A stretch of 64,000 nt of DNA from Brevibacterium atlanticum (lineage in GTDB: Bacteria; Actinomycetota; Actinomycetes; Actinomycetales; Brevibacteriaceae): NCBI RefSeq assembly GCF_011617245.1, contig NZ_CP050152.1:62001-126000 (forward strand). The letters run 5' to 3'. Positions 9,111 to 18,935 of this stretch are shown one piece after another; position 1 is the first letter of the stretch, and every line of letters begins with the position of its first letter. Made by a program: the position numbers and the translations under genes. Under the pieces are notes generated by a model. That model was not told the origin of the DNA and searched no databases. It saw only the letters and a list, made by a program, of their open reading frames with translations.

Positions 9111-10330
9111 AGCTGATTCCTCCTCGAATGGTCATCGGCGTTCGTGCGGGCATCGGAGCGGTGCGACAGCGCGGTGACGTCGATTCCGCGCAGTTGGCAG
9201 AACTCGCCGAGGCGGCCCCGCGTGAGCACGTCCGTGCCCATCAGATCCGCAGACCGAACGGCTCCGAGCAGGGCGAACAGCGCCCGTGTCTGAGTCTGCC
9301 ATGTGCGCACGAGTTCGACGAGCCCGTCCGGACCGTGGTCGAGCACGGTCTGCAGGAAGGTGCCGGCGACGCCGACGGCGCGAGCCCCGCAGGCCAATGC
9401 CTTGACGACATCATAGGGGTTGCGGACCCCGCCGGAGGCCAGCAGCACGCGGGACGAGACGCTGTCGCTCGCGTGTGCGGACTCGCCGGCCCATTCGGGT
9501 GGGGCGTCGAGCAGGCAGGCCAGTGCGGACTGGCCGAAGCCGGTGAGCATGGAGAAGTCGCCGGCCGAGGAGCGGTCGTTCTCGATCCGCAGGAAGTCCG
9601 TGCCGCCGGCGCCGGAGACATCGGCGAAGCGCACGCCGATCTCGGCGAGCTGGGTCAGGGTGCGTCGGCTCAGCCCGAACCCGACCTCCTTGACGACGAC
9701 GGGGACGGGGCAGGCGGCGACGATCTGCTCGAGTCCTGACAGCCAGGTGGAGAAGTCGCGGGTGCCCTCGGGCATCGCTGTCTCCTGCACGGGATTGATG
9801 TGCAGCTGCAGGGCATCGGCACCGAGCAGTTCGACGGCGCGGCGGGCGTCGTCGGCGCTGCGCCCGGCACCGAGGTTGCCCATGACGAAGCCGTCCGGGT
9901 TCTCCTCGCGGATGACGGTGAAGCCCTTCGCCGCTTCGGTGTCGTCAAGCGCCACGCTCATCGATCCGCAGGCCATGGGCAGGCCGGTCTCGGCGGCGGC
10001 GATGGCGAGATCCCGGTTGATCTTCGCCGTGGTCTCGGTGCCGCCGGTCATGCCGTTGACATAGAAGGGGGTCGGCCAGGTCCAGTCGCTTAAGTTCACG
10101 GTCAGGTCCACGCGCTCCGGGCTCGTGCCCGACAGGGCGTGGTGGACGAACTCGAGGTCGTCGAAGTCGGTCCGGCGCGGACCCTCGGTCTGCTGCGCCG
10201 AGGCGAGGCGGACGTGATCGTCCTTGCGGGACGCGCGGGAGGCCTTTGTCGCGGGGGACTCAGCGGCAGGGGACTCAGCGGCAGGGGACTCAGCGGCAGG
10301 GGACTCAGCGTTCGGGGTTTCAGAACTCAT
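9107..10330 (-). CDS. fni: Isopentenyl-diphosphate delta-isomerase, type 2 (FMN-dependent)
   Basis: Interconverts IPP and DMAPP using FMN and NADPH, finishing the pathway from mevalonate. The 407-aa protein has an FMN TIM barrel with MTGGTETTAKINRDLA, CGSMSVALDD, GNLGAG, LQLHINPVQE, VVKEVGFG, DVSGAGGTDF and ASGGVRNPYD. The start at ATG 10330 (MSSETPNAESPA) overlaps mvaK2 by 11 bp. The N-terminus has an unusual low-complexity tail with four tandem AAESP-type pentapeptides, encoded by a 15-bp DNA repeat, before the conserved RKDDHVRLA start of the domain. An internal start without the tail is conceivable but I see no better ribosome site. Confidence 0.95.
   Translation of the reverse strand: MSSETPNAESPAAESPAAESPAAESPATKASRASRKDDHVRLASAQQTEGPRRTDFDDLEFVHHALSGTSPERVDLTVNLSDWTWPTPFYVNGMTGGTETTAKINRDLAIAAAETGLPMACGSMSVALDDTEAAKGFTVIREENPDGFVMGNLGAGRSADDARRAVELLGADALQLHINPVQETAMPEGTRDFSTWLSGLEQIVAACPVPVVVKEVGFGLSRRTLTQLAEIGVRFADVSGAGGTDFLRIENDRSSAGDFSMLTGFGQSALACLLDAPPEWAGESAHASDSVSSRVLLASGGVRNPYDVVKALACGARAVGVAGTFLQTVLDHGPDGLVELVRTWQTQTRALFALLGAVRSADLMGTDVLTRGRLGEFCQLRGIDVTALSHRSDARTNADDHSRRNQL
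10252..10316. repeat. 15-bp tandem repeat inside fni
   Basis: About four near-perfect copies of GGGGACTCAGCGGCA lie head to tail. Read on the minus strand they encode in-frame AESPA units at residues 8-28 of the isomerase. The 15-bp period keeps the reading frame, so copy number could vary without harm to the gene. Confidence 0.9.
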
Positions 10331-11411
10331 CGATCTCGCCTTCCTCTCGGTGCGTTCCGAGGTGCAGCGGACGGATGCCCTCGGCCTCCCAGCCGGCCAG
10401 GATCGCCAGCGCATCGGTGTGGTTGGGGGCCAGGGCGATGCCGCAGTCTCCGCCGCCGGCACCCGAGGGCTTCGCGGCGGCACCATGGTCCTCAGCGATC
10501 TCGCAGAGTCGACGCAGAGTCTCGGTCTCGATGAGGCTTCCCGAGGTGAAGCCGAGGCGCTGCAGCAGGGTCCTGGCCTTGCCGATGGTCTGCAGTGCCT
10601 GTTCGGCATCGTCGTCGTCGCAGGCGGTGACGAGGTCGTCGACGAGCGTGTGCGATTCGGCGGTGAAAGAGGCGAAGGGGCGCGGCCTCTCATCCTTCGG
10701 AGTGTGGACGCGTGTGACGAGGTGTTCGGTCGAGGCCGGCGATCCCGTCCACCCGACGAGGAGGTCGAGCGAGCTCGGCGGAGTGATCCGACGCGCTGAG
10801 AAACCGGCCCAGTCCGAGCACTCGAGGGCGGAGACGACTCCGTGCTCCTCTCGATGCTGCCGCAGCGACGCCCGGTCGGGGGAGGAGTAGCGGATCCACC
10901 CGCCGAAGGTGCTTGCGGCGAGGTCTCCCCCCGAGGCTTTCGGGGAGATCGCGATGGTCGCGAGCAGGGCGAGTTTGAAGCGTTCGGTCGGGCGAAGGCC
11001 CAGTGCGTAGAACTCGTTGAGGGCGGCGATCGTCGCCACCGTCACCGCTCCCGAGGAGCCGAGGCCGAACTTGCGGCCGTCGGCATCGTCGAGTTCGCTG
11101 GAGATGTTGAGATCGAAGTAGCGTGGGGCCGCACCGCGGGCGGCCCGGAGCTCCTCGACGGCGGCGATCGCGGAGAGCACATAGTCGGCGGGACGGTGCT
11201 CGAGGACGATGGCCTCGCCGTTCTCCTTCCGTCGCCACACCAGCGGGGCCTGCCCGTATTCGCTCGAGTGGATCCGTCCGGCGCCTTCGCTCTCGGTCAG
11301 GCGCACCGTGATGCATCGGTCGACGGCCACGAGGACCGCCGGCTGGCCGGGCGTGACGACAGCGTACTCACCGGCGATGTAGAGCTTTCCGGGCGCCCGA
11401 GTCTCGATCAT
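10320..11411 (-). CDS. mvaK2: Phosphomevalonate kinase
   Basis: GHMP-superfamily kinase that turns 5-phosphomevalonate into 5-diphosphomevalonate. The 363-aa sequence starts MIETRAPGKLYIAGEYAVV. It carries the ATP-binding GHMP motif FGLGSSGAVTVA and the C-terminal glycine motif PSGAGGGDCGIAL, both diagnostic of bacterial PMK. It overlaps mvaD by ATGA at 11408-11411. Position three in the operon matches the Streptomyces CL190 gene order. Confidence 0.95.
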   Translation of the reverse strand: MIETRAPGKLYIAGEYAVVTPGQPAVLVAVDRCITVRLTESEGAGRIHSSEYGQAPLVWRRKENGEAIVLEHRPADYVLSAIAAVEELRAARGAAPRYFDLNISSELDDADGRKFGLGSSGAVTVATIAALNEFYALGLRPTERFKLALLATIAISPKASGGDLAASTFGGWIRYSSPDRASLRQHREEHGVVSALECSDWAGFSARRITPPSSLDLLVGWTGSPASTEHLVTRVHTPKDERPRPFASFTAESHTLVDDLVTACDDDDAEQALQTIGKARTLLQRLGFTSGSLIETETLRRLCEIAEDHGAAAKPSGAGGGDCGIALAPNHTDALAILAGWEAEGIRPLHLGTHREEGEIDEF

Positions 11412-12421
11412 GCCGGGCTGCCTTCGCCCGCGGCAGGGCTCCCACCCGCGGCAGGAACCGCCTCGGCATCGTCAAGCAGGTGGGCGCCGGGGCCGGGGCC
11501 GACGACCCGCACATCACCGAACGCAGCGAGCTGCCCGGCCAGCGCCTCGGACTCATGGGGCCGGACGATGACGGCCACATTCGGACCGGCGTCGGCGGTC
11601 GAATAGGCCTCGATCCCGGACTCACGGGCCTCGGCCACGGCATCGAAGATCGCGTGGCTGGTCGGGTTGAGGAACCGGATCGGGGGAACGGTGGACTGGA
11701 TGAGCCCGTGCATGCGCAGGGCGTGGGATTCGGTGATCTCGCCGATGCGGGTGAAGTCCCCGGCGGCGCAGGCGGCGATCATCTGCGTGAGATAGTCCTC
11801 CGTCGAGGACACCCAGCCGGAGTAGAACGGGGAGGTCGCGGCGGTCAGACGCATCGCCTCGCGGGAGGACACGGCCTTTCGGGCCCGATTCACGGTGACG
11901 ATGATCATCCGCATGTCCGGTGCCGCGATCGATTCGGCGAAGGAAGAATCGTCGTCGCCGGCGTGCCACACGGCCATGCCTTCGGCCACCGACCGGCACG
12001 CCGAACCCGAACCCCGGCGGGCCAGGCGACTGAGGTCTCTGGAGTCGAGATCGAGGTCGAAGGCAGCGGCGGCCGCAGTCGCCAGAGCTGCGAACCCCGA
12101 AGCCGAGGAGGCCAGGCCCGCACCCGTGGGCACGGAGTTCCGGGAGCGGACGAGGACGCGGTCCTCGCGTCCGGCGAGTGCGCGGACGTGATCGAGGAAG
12201 ACGGAGATGCGCGAGGTCTGACCCTCATCGGCCAGCGCACCGTCGAGTTCGAGGACATCAGTCTCGGCGTCGGGGGCGGGCGTGACCGTCGTCGTGGTCT
12301 CGAAGTGGTCGAGGGTCAGCGAGAGGCTGCCCGCGGCGGGCAGAATGAGGTCCTCATCGGCTTTGCCCCAATACTTGACCAGGGCGATGTTCGGGTAGGC
12401 CCGCGCCGTCGTCGCTCTCAT
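11408..12421 (-). CDS. mvaD: Diphosphomevalonate decarboxylase
   Basis: ATP-dependent decarboxylation of diphosphomevalonate to isopentenyl diphosphate. The 337-aa product shows the family start ARAYPNIALVKYWGKAD, the SLSLTLD segment, the phosphate loop PTGAGLASSASGFAALA and the RLARRGSGSACRS motif containing the conserved Arg/Ser. Both ends overlap neighbouring kinase genes by four bases, indicating a tightly coupled operon. Confidence 0.96.
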   Translation of the reverse strand: MRATTARAYPNIALVKYWGKADEDLILPAAGSLSLTLDHFETTTTVTPAPDAETDVLELDGALADEGQTSRISVFLDHVRALAGREDRVLVRSRNSVPTGAGLASSASGFAALATAAAAAFDLDLDSRDLSRLARRGSGSACRSVAEGMAVWHAGDDDSSFAESIAAPDMRMIIVTVNRARKAVSSREAMRLTAATSPFYSGWVSSTEDYLTQMIAACAAGDFTRIGEITESHALRMHGLIQSTVPPIRFLNPTSHAIFDAVAEARESGIEAYSTADAGPNVAVIVRPHESEALAGQLAAFGDVRVVGPGPGAHLLDDAEAVPAAGGSPAAGEGSPA

Positions 12422-13434
12422 GTCGGTCCGACCTCCGTCGTCCAGGTGCGTGGTGCTCCCGCGGCGCGCATCGCGTCCGCAAGCTCCTCGGCTGCTTCGT
12501 CGCCGTCGGCCAGAGCCAGCACGCAGCCGCCGAGTCCGCCGCCGGTGAGTTTGGCGCCCCTGGCTCCGGCCGCGGTGGCGGCGTCGACGAGGGAGTCGAG
12601 CGTCGGGGTCGAGACGCCGAGGTGGCCGAGCAGCTCGTGCGCCTCGAGCATATGACGGCCGATCGTCACCCGATCACCGGCGCGGATGTCGTCGACGGCG
12701 GCCTCGCTGAGCGCGGCGAGCCGGTCGATCATCGCACCGACGCGCACCGGATCGGCGTCGTGTCGGGCCCGGACCCCGCCCACGGCCTGCGCGGTCGAAC
12801 CGGGGCGACCGGAATCGGCGAGGACGAAGACGAGCGGTGAGCCGACCTCGATGGGACGGGCGGAGTGGTTCTGGAACCGGATCGGCCAATCGGCGGCCAC
12901 CGCCCAGGCATCGATGCCGCTGGGCCGCCCGTGGGCGACGGTCTCGGCGGTCTGGACGATTCCGTGGAGCGCGGCGGCATCGAGTTCGACCCCGCGCAGA
13001 TCCGCGACGGCACGTGCGATGGCGGTGGCCACGGCGGCCGAGGAGCCCAAGCCTCGGCTGTGGGGAATGCCGCTGCGGATGCGCAGCTCGACGACCGGGT
13101 GCGCCTCGGCGTGTGCGTCGGCAGTGGCGTTGACAGCCGCCTCGAGGGCGGCGACGACCGGGCCCATGCCGGCCGGAGCGGTCGAGACGGTGCCGGAGAA
13201 CAGCTGGGATTCGATGCGCGATTCGGGTCCGGAGATCTCGAAGAGATCAGCCTGGACGCCGAGGCCGTGGAGCGGAACCGCGAGCGCCGGGGCCCCGTAG
13301 ACGACGGCATGCTCACCGAAGAGGATAGCTTTTGCGTGCGAGTGTCCCTGCGCATCGGGGATCGTGACGATCGGCTGAGTCTGCGTCGTGGGGCCGTCGG
13401 CAGGGCCGGGTTCGGTCAGTGGAGGATTCGGCAT
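12418..13434 (-). CDS. mvaK1: Mevalonate kinase
   Basis: First kinase of the lower mevalonate pathway, a GHMP-fold enzyme of 338 aa. Motifs: HAKAILFGEHAVVYGAPALA near residue 33, the ATP loop RGLGSSAAVATAIA, SGIDAWAV, and KLTGGGLGGCVLAL near the C-terminus. It is the operon's first gene. The N-terminal 25 residues (MPNPPLTEPGPADGPTTQTQ) are unconserved in character and the ribosome site before ATG 13434 is weak, so the exact start is uncertain. A further in-frame Met is not available before the conserved core. Confidence 0.95.
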   Translation of the reverse strand: MPNPPLTEPGPADGPTTQTQPIVTIPDAQGHSHAKAILFGEHAVVYGAPALAVPLHGLGVQADLFEISGPESRIESQLFSGTVSTAPAGMGPVVAALEAAVNATADAHAEAHPVVELRIRSGIPHSRGLGSSAAVATAIARAVADLRGVELDAAALHGIVQTAETVAHGRPSGIDAWAVAADWPIRFQNHSARPIEVGSPLVFVLADSGRPGSTAQAVGGVRARHDADPVRVGAMIDRLAALSEAAVDDIRAGDRVTIGRHMLEAHELLGHLGVSTPTLDSLVDAATAAGARGAKLTGGGLGGCVLALADGDEAAEELADAMRAAGAPRTWTTEVGPT

Positions 13435-13678
13435 GCAGATGAGTTCCGGGGTCGGGGTACGGCGTGGGTGAGGCCGCCTAGATTCGACGCAGCCGGGAAT
13501 CGGGTGCGGTTCTGCGTTTCGGTCATGACCGTCCCATCATATGCCGAACCCCCGTCACCGCCGAAGACGAGGGGCATCCCAGGTGGGTCAGTGTTGCCAA
13601 CGCCACTGATAGCGCCGAGGTGGCTGTGCCGTGCGACACCTACTGACGAGTACGTCCCAGAGTCTTCTGAGTACGTCC
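13435..13678 (-). promoter_or_regulatory. Upstream region of the mevalonate operon
   Basis: It holds a minus-strand TATGAT (13541 to 13536) that could be a -10 box, without a clear -35. There is also an imperfect palindrome at 13589-13608, arms CAGTG/CACTG around GTTGCCAAC, that could bind a regulator. The right end carries part of the 21-bp repeats described separately. No gene is seen here. Confidence 0.4.
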
Positions 13679-13699
13679 TCAGGTCTGGCGAGTCCGTCC
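13648..13699. repeat. Three 21-bp-period direct repeats across the stop codon of the ABC gene
   Basis: GAGTACGTCC occurs at 13648-13657 and 13669-13678, and GAGTCCGTCC at 13690-13699, exactly 21 bp apart each time. The third unit is inside the ABC gene and the others are just past its TGA. Read in the gene's frame through the stop, the sequence would encode a second near-copy of the tail (TLGRTRQ). Confidence 0.85.
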
Positions 13700-15442
13700 C
13701 AAGGTCCATCCGGCCGCAGCATCCTGATCGCGCCAGAAGCGGGCGAAGCGGCCGCCGGCGGCGAGCAGCTCATCGACGGTGCCGTCCTCGACGACCCGAC
13801 CCTCGTCGAGGAAGATCACCCGGTCGGCGGTGCGGATGCTGCCGAGCCGGTGGGCGACGACGATGCGGGTCCGCGGGGTCGGATCGGCGGTGAGCGCCGC
13901 GACGATCGCCGCTTCGTTCTCCGCGTCCAGGGCGCTCGTGGCCTCGTCCACGAGGAGGATCGGCGCGGGTTTGAGCAGCGCCCGGGCGATCGAGACGCGC
14001 TGGCGCTCGCCTCCGGACAGGGCGGTGCCGCCCTCGCCGACCTCGGCGTCCCAGCCGCCGGGGATCCGGTCGAGGAGCTCGTCGAGGCGGGCGAGCCGGG
14101 CCACCTCGGCGATGCGCTGTTCGGTCGCCGCCGGATGTCCGGTGAGCACATTGGCCCGCAGCGACCCGTCGACGAGGTACGGGTGCTGGAAGACGACCCC
14201 GGCCAACGCATGCCGGGCCGTCGCATCGAGGGCGGCGATGTCGACGCCGTCGACGAGCACATGCCCGGCGCTGGGCTCCTGCAGGCCGGCGATGAGCGAG
14301 AGGATCGTCGACTTCCCCGACCCCGACGGTCCGACGATCGCCGTCGTCGTGCCGGGTGCGAACTCGAGGTCGAGGCCGACGACGACCTCAGGGGAGTCGG
14401 GAGCGTACCGGAAGGCCACCTCGGCGAGGGTGATCCCCGGCGCCGAGGCGGCCTGACCCTGCGTACTGGAGGTGTTGGTGGGGGAGCCGGCCCCGACGAG
14501 GGGAGCGTCGAGGACGGTGCGGATGTTGCGCAGCACCCCGGTCGTCGACTCGATCGCGGCGGACAGGCCGGCGAGCGAGGTGAAGGGTTCGAGGTAGCGG
14601 ATGATGACGACGATGAGCGCGATCGCCTCGGGCACGGTGATCGTCCCGGTCACCGTGAGGTAGGCGGTGGTGCCGGCGAGGACGAGGAGCGCGAGCTGGG
14701 AGGCGAGGCCGAAGAGGACCTGGCTGGGGATCTGGAGGAGGAGCACGCGGATGGCGGCCCCGTGCTGGCGGCTCAGGGCGGTGCCGACGAGGCTGCGCTC
14801 GCTCTCCGTGCGACGGGAGGCGCGCAGGGCCTGCTGGGTGCGGGCGAACTCGACGACGCGTTCGGTCAGGGCGGAGTTCGTCTCCGCCGCCACACGGTCG
14901 GCGCGCCGACCGATCCGCGCCCCGCCGACGAACGCGGCGAGCAGGGTCGGGACCCCGATGAGCGCGGCGAGTGCGAGCGGACCGGAGATAGGGATGAGCG
15001 CGATCGCGATCGCGATGGGCAGGAGGATGCCCGAGAGTAGCGGGGTGAGCAGGTAGACGACGATGCCGACGAGGTCGGGCCCGGTCGCTGCGATCGCCTG
15101 CCGGGCCGTCGCCGTGTTCGCGGGCGTGAACCAGCTCAGGCGGATCCGGGAGAGGCGGTCGGTGACCGCGTGCTGGGTGGAATCGAGGAGGGCGAAGCCG
15201 AGATCCATGCCGATGCGTGAGATCACCGCGTCGATCGCCCACCCGGCCGCCGTGGCTGCGGCGAGGAGCCCCAGCCACGGCCAGGCTCCGGCCGGTTCCG
15301 GGCCGAAGAGCGCGGCGATGAGGGGGACGAGGGCGACCGTGCCGAGCGCACGGAGGACGACGCTGATGAGAGTGAGCGTGAGGTGGAGGTACATCCCACG
15401 GTGTCGTTCGGTCGGCAGGATCGCCAAGAACGTGCGGATCAT
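13679..15442 (-). CDS. ABC transporter, fused membrane and ATPase domains (IrtB-like)
   Basis: Half-transporter of 587 aa with an exporter-type fold: about six membrane helices in residues 15-300 and an ATPase domain from about 345. The ATPase has Walker [10 protein letters not shown], signature [15 protein letters not shown], Walker [13 protein letters not shown] and the switch His in VVAHRLGS. It overlaps the preceding gene by four bases (15439-15442). Because its partner carries a siderophore-interaction domain, the pair resembles mycobacterial IrtA/IrtB, exporter-fold proteins that import ferric siderophores. A role as the IrtB-like half is inferred. Its C-terminal tail lies in a 21-bp tandem repeat. 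Confidence 0.9.
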   Translation of the reverse strand: MIRTFLAILPTERHRGMYLHLTLTLISVVLRALGTVALVPLIAALFGPEPAGAWPWLGLLAAATAAGWAIDAVISRIGMDLGFALLDSTQHAVTDRLSRIRLSWFTPANTATARQAIAATGPDLVGIVVYLLTPLLSGILLPIAIAIALIPISGPLALAALIGVPTLLAAFVGGARIGRRADRVAAETNSALTERVVEFARTQQALRASRRTESERSLVGTALSRQHGAAIRVLLLQIPSQVLFGLASQLALLVLAGTTAYLTVTGTITVPEAIALIVVIIRYLEPFTSLAGLSAAIESTTGVLRNIRTVLDAPLVGAGSPTNTSSTQGQAASAPGITLAEVAFRYAPDSPEVVVGLDLEFAPGTTTAIVGPSGSGKSTILSLIAGLQEPSAGHVLVDGVDIAALDATARHALAGVVFQHPYLVDGSLRANVLTGHPAATEQRIAEVARLARLDELLDRIPGGWDAEVGEGGTALSGGERQRVSIARALLKPAPILLVDEATSALDAENEAAIVAALTADPTPRTRIVVAHRLGSIRTADRVIFLDEGRVVEDGTVDELLAAGGRFARFWRDQDAAAGWTLGRTRQT

Positions 15443-18078
15443 CGGGTGGCTCCTTGGGTGCGCGAGGCGTTCGCCGGGCTGGTTTCGCGGGCGTCCCAGA
15501 GCCTGCGATAGCGGCCGCCTGCGGCGATGAGTTCGGAGTGCGTGCCGGACTCGGCGACTCGTCCGTGGTCGAGGACGACGATGCGATCGACGTCGGTGAT
15601 CGTGTGCAGCCGGTGGGCGATGACGAGGACGGTGCGCCCGGCCGCGAGCCGGCCGAGCGCCTGCTGAACGAGGTGTTCGGACTCGGGATCGGCGAAGGCT
15701 GTCGCCTCGTCGAGGACGAGGACCGGGGTGTCGGCGAGGATGGCCCGGGCGATCGCGAGCCGTTGGCGCTCGCCGCCGGACAGGGTCGCCTCGGCGCCGA
15801 TGACGGTGTCATAGCCGTCGGGCAGGCGCAGGATCCGGTCGTGGATCTGTGCCTGCCGGGCCGCGTGAATGATCGCGTCCTCGCTGGCCTCGGGCACGGC
15901 GAGGGCGATGTTCTCGGCCACGGTGCCGTGGACGAGCTGGATGTCCTGGAAGACGAAGCCGACCTGTGTGTAGAGCTCGTCGCCGGGCAGAGTCCGGAGG
16001 TCGCGGCCGCCGATGCGCACGGCACCCTCGGTGACGTCGTGGAACCGGGCGAGCAGGGCTGCGAGCGTGGACTTGCCCGAACCGGAGGGCCCGACGAGTG
16101 CGGTCACCGTGCCGGGTTCGAGGCGCAGGGAGACGCCGGCGATGACGGGCACACCAGGGCGGTAGGCGAAGCCGACACCGTCGAATTCGACGAGACCGGG
16201 GGCAGTGGCAGTCGTCGGGGAGGCTTCCCGCTCCGAGGAGGCCGGGTCAGAATCGTCCACCTGCGCCACCTCCAGCTGCTCCTCGTCGAGGGTGTTCTGG
16301 ATCCGGCGGGCGGCGAGCAGTCCCGTGCTCAGCCCGGACAGGCCGTAGCCGATGCCGAGCAGCCTCGCGCCGAAGGTCGTGCCGAGGAAGAGGAAGGGCA
16401 GCAGGTCGATCGGGTCGATGGAACCGGCCACGGTCAGCCAGGTGCCGAGGGCTGCGATGATGAGCAGATAGGTCGCCGGACGGTTGACGAGGTCCATGAC
16501 CGTCTTGAACGTGGTGAAGGGCCGCTGCCAGTCGGTGAGGAAGCGGACGTACTCGTCGATCCGGGAGCGGAAGCGTGAGGCCGAGGCCCCGCCGAAGACG
16601 CGGATGACGGGCTGACCGGCGAGGTAGTTTCCGGCCTCGACGTTCATCTGCTCGGCCCAGGTCAGCGCCTGTTTCGGCTTCGTCCCGGACTGGATGATCA
16701 TGATGGACATCGTCACGATGTAGACGAGGACCGGCACGAGGAGCGCGAGCGCGATCCGCCAGTCGACGACGACGAGGTAGACGAGGACCGCGACCGGAGC
16801 GACGACGGCCTGCACGGCATCCGACACGGCATGCGTGACGAGGTAGTGCAGGGCCAGGGTGTCGTCCTGGACCAGCTGCTTGATCCGGCCGGATCCGCGG
16901 TCGACGAACCAGCCGAGCGGCAGCCTGGCCATCGTCGTGAGCAGACGTCGGCGCAGATCGCGTTCGAAGCGGGCGTCGACGAGGTGGAGCCAGAACAGCA
17001 GCGCCGCCGAAAGCACGACACCGGAGCCCATGAGCGCGACCGCCCAGATCCCCGTCGCCCACAGGGTCGCCGAATCGGCGTCCGTGAGCAGCTGCCGGGA
17101 GAGCTCGACGAGGAGGACGTAGGGGGCGAGTTCGACGACGGTGACGATCGCCTGGAGGATGCCGGCGATCCACAGGGTGGCCTTGAGCGGGGCGATGAGC
17201 CGCCCGCCCGCATTCGCCCGCCACGAGCCCTTGGATGCGGCTGGCGCTTCTGCCCTCGCCGAGGTGGGGCTGGGCTCCGCACCTGTCGTCGACTCAGCGG
17301 CCACCTCGGCGGGGGTGTCGTCCTTCTTCTCTCCGCGCATCTTGCCGAAGGCCCGGCCTTCGTACCAGTATGCGCGGGCGGTGATCTCGGACTTCGGGAA
17401 GCCGAAATCGCCCTTGAGGCGGGCGCGGATGGCCTTGAGCGATCCGGACTCGGGGGCGGTCCAGACCCGCCAATCGGACCAATCTCGGGACTCGATGGCC
17501 GCGGCCAGGGAGGAATCGCCTCGGCGGGGGACCCAGCGGACGGTCGCACGGGGATGGTCGCTGAGCGGGATGAGCCGGTCGGTGGCTTCGTGCTCTTCGA
17601 GGCAGACCTCGACGGGCACCTCGGCGGGGATCGTCTCAAGGATGGAATTGATCGCGGGGATCGACGCGGAGTCGCCGATGAGGAGGTAGCCGGCGGGCAG
17701 CTCATCGGGGATGGTGAACACGGTCGAGCCCATCGAGGCGACCTCGACCCGGGTGCCCACGGTCACGGATTCCGCCCACGCCGAGGCGGGGCCCGCGGGT
17801 TCGTGGAGGACGAAGTCGACGGCGAAGGTGCCGGCCTCAGGGTCGGCCTCGGTGATCGTGTACCCGCGCTGGTGTTCGAAGTCGGGGTCGGCGGGGTCGG
17901 GGAACCAGAAGCGCAGCCACGCGGTGGGTCCGAGTTCGGCGTCGGTGAAGATCGTCGGCGAGGTCATTCGCACGCGGACGAACTTCGGTGCGAGGCGTTC
18001 GACCTCGATGACCTCCGCCTCGTGGTCGCGCAGACCGAAGGCGGACATGATCGCGCCGTTGACACCGCGTTTGGCCAT
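15439..18078 (-). CDS. Siderophore-interaction domain fused to ABC transporter (IrtA-like)
   Basis: An 879-aa fusion. Residues 1 to about 250 form a ferredoxin-reductase-like, FAD-binding siderophore-interacting domain ([55 protein letters not shown]). A linker and about six membrane helices follow, then an ATPase domain with [29 protein letters not shown] and [14 protein letters not shown]. Mycobacterial IrtA has the same architecture: it imports ferric carboxymycobactin and reduces the iron. The start at ATG 18078 shares a base with the TetR stop (TGATG). The upstream DtxR/IdeR-like box supports iron control of the whole operon. Confidence 0.93.
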   Translation of the reverse strand: MAKRGVNGAIMSAFGLRDHEAEVIEVERLAPKFVRVRMTSPTIFTDAELGPTAWLRFWFPDPADPDFEHQRGYTITEADPEAGTFAVDFVLHEPAGPASAWAESVTVGTRVEVASMGSTVFTIPDELPAGYLLIGDSASIPAINSILETIPAEVPVEVCLEEHEATDRLIPLSDHPRATVRWVPRRGDSSLAAAIESRDWSDWRVWTAPESGSLKAIRARLKGDFGFPKSEITARAYWYEGRAFGKMRGEKKDDTPAEVAAESTTGAEPSPTSARAEAPAASKGSWRANAGGRLIAPLKATLWIAGILQAIVTVVELAPYVLLVELSRQLLTDADSATLWATGIWAVALMGSGVVLSAALLFWLHLVDARFERDLRRRLLTTMARLPLGWFVDRGSGRIKQLVQDDTLALHYLVTHAVSDAVQAVVAPVAVLVYLVVVDWRIALALLVPVLVYIVTMSIMIIQSGTKPKQALTWAEQMNVEAGNYLAGQPVIRVFGGASASRFRSRIDEYVRFLTDWQRPFTTFKTVMDLVNRPATYLLIIAALGTWLTVAGSIDPIDLLPFLFLGTTFGARLLGIGYGLSGLSTGLLAARRIQNTLDEEQLEVAQVDDSDPASSEREASPTTATAPGLVEFDGVGFAYRPGVPVIAGVSLRLEPGTVTALVGPSGSGKSTLAALLARFHDVTEGAVRIGGRDLRTLPGDELYTQVGFVFQDIQLVHGTVAENIALAVPEASEDAIIHAARQAQIHDRILRLPDGYDTVIGAEATLSGGERQRLAIARAILADTPVLVLDEATAFADPESEHLVQQALGRLAAGRTVLVIAHRLHTITDVDRIVVLDHGRVAESGTHSELIAAGGRYRRLWDARETSPANASRTQGATR

Positions 18079-18812
18079 CAGCGGTCCTGAGCTGTCGTGG
18101 TTGGGGATGCTGTGGCGAGGGTGGGAGCGCTCGCCGCCTGAACGGCCGAGTCGAGCTCGGCGATCACCTCGGCGACGTTCCGGTCGGGCGGGAGGAGGTC
18201 GACGATGCTGCGGACGGTGACCGCGAGCATGAGTCGGGAGTAGTGGGAGGTCTCCAGCTGCGGCAGACGATGGTGGGCCTCCCACAGGCGTTCGTCGGCG
18301 CGCATTCCGTCGATCGCCTCTTCCCTCTGGGCATCCCAGCCGGCCGACCTGGCTCGTTGGGCGTCCTCGGCGGCGGCGTGGCCGATCGCCTGGGTGGCGA
18401 CGGCGCTGGCGAGGACGATCGCGGCGTCGGTCGAATAGCCGCGTGACTCCAGAGCGGCGGTCTCTGCGGACAGGAGTGCGCGTCCGCCTTCGCCGCGGGG
18501 GAAGAGGGTCTGGACGTAGGTGACGAGTCCGGGGTGGCCGACGACGAAGTCGTAGAGAGCGATGCCGAAAGCCAGCAGCTGAGTGGGGACGTCGTGAGCG
18601 GGATCGTCGGGGAGATCGAGGTCGGCGAGCAGACTCTCACCGACGGCGCGCTCGAGCCCCCACCGGTTCTCGACATGGCGGTACAGCGCCGTGGAGCTCA
18701 CGCCGAGGCGGGACGCGACGGCCCCGAGGCTGAGCTCGCGCAGCCCGATCTCACGTCCGGCGGCGACGATGTCGGTCAGCTCGATCTGCCGCGGTCTGCC
18801 GCCGATGCGCAT
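18078..18812 (-). CDS. TetR/AcrR-family transcriptional regulator
   Basis: One-component repressor of 244 aa. The N-terminal HTH ([31 protein letters not shown], about residues 20-52) is canonical, with a long ligand domain of TetR_C type. It is the first gene of the putative siderophore-import operon and is translationally coupled to the IrtA-like gene, so it probably regulates this operon in response to a ligand such as a siderophore (inference). A 16-bp palindrome and an iron box lie just upstream of its start, so autoregulation is likely. Confidence 0.9.
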   Translation of the reverse strand: MRIGGRPRQIELTDIVAAGREIGLRELSLGAVASRLGVSSTALYRHVENRWGLERAVGESLLADLDLPDDPAHDVPTQLLAFGIALYDFVVGHPGLVTYVQTLFPRGEGGRALLSAETAALESRGYSTDAAIVLASAVATQAIGHAAAEDAQRARSAGWDAQREEAIDGMRADERLWEAHHRLPQLETSHYSRLMLAVTVRSIVDLLPPDRNVAEVIAELDSAVQAASAPTLATASPTTTAQDR

Positions 18813-18833
18813 GGGTCCTCCTGTTCGTGGTGA

Positions 18834-18849
18834 GCATCAAAGTTGATGC
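18834..18849. promoter_or_regulatory. Palindrome upstream of the TetR gene, candidate operator
   Basis: GCATCAA (18834-18840) and TTGATGC (18843-18849) are perfect 7-bp arms with a 2-bp spacer, centred about 30 bp before the TetR start. The size and placement fit autoregulation by the TetR protein. Confidence 0.6.
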
Positions 18850-18856
18850 CAATAAC

Positions 18857-18875
18857 TAAGGGTAGGCTAAGCGCA
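18857..18875. promoter_or_regulatory. DtxR/IdeR-like iron box
   Basis: TAAGGGTAGGCTAAGCGCA matches 15 of 19 positions of the DtxR/IdeR consensus TWAGGTWAGSCTWACCTWA. It lies about 45-63 bp upstream of the TetR/IrtA/IrtB-like operon. Repression by an iron-loaded DtxR-type protein is the simplest reading. Confidence 0.65.
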
Positions 18876-18935
18876 GCGATTCGGCAATGGGTGCGGTCAC
18901 GGACGGTCGGAGGCGCTTTCGGCCCGGCGCTCGCC

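Noticed and set aside
10252..10316. Possible CRISPR-like repeat array
   Set aside because: Units are 15 bp with no spacers and lie in frame within fni, so it is a coding tandem repeat.
14388..16025. 545-codon minus-strand frame between the two ABC genes
   Set aside because: It overlaps both ABC genes in a different frame and consists mostly of Pro/Arg/Ser runs.
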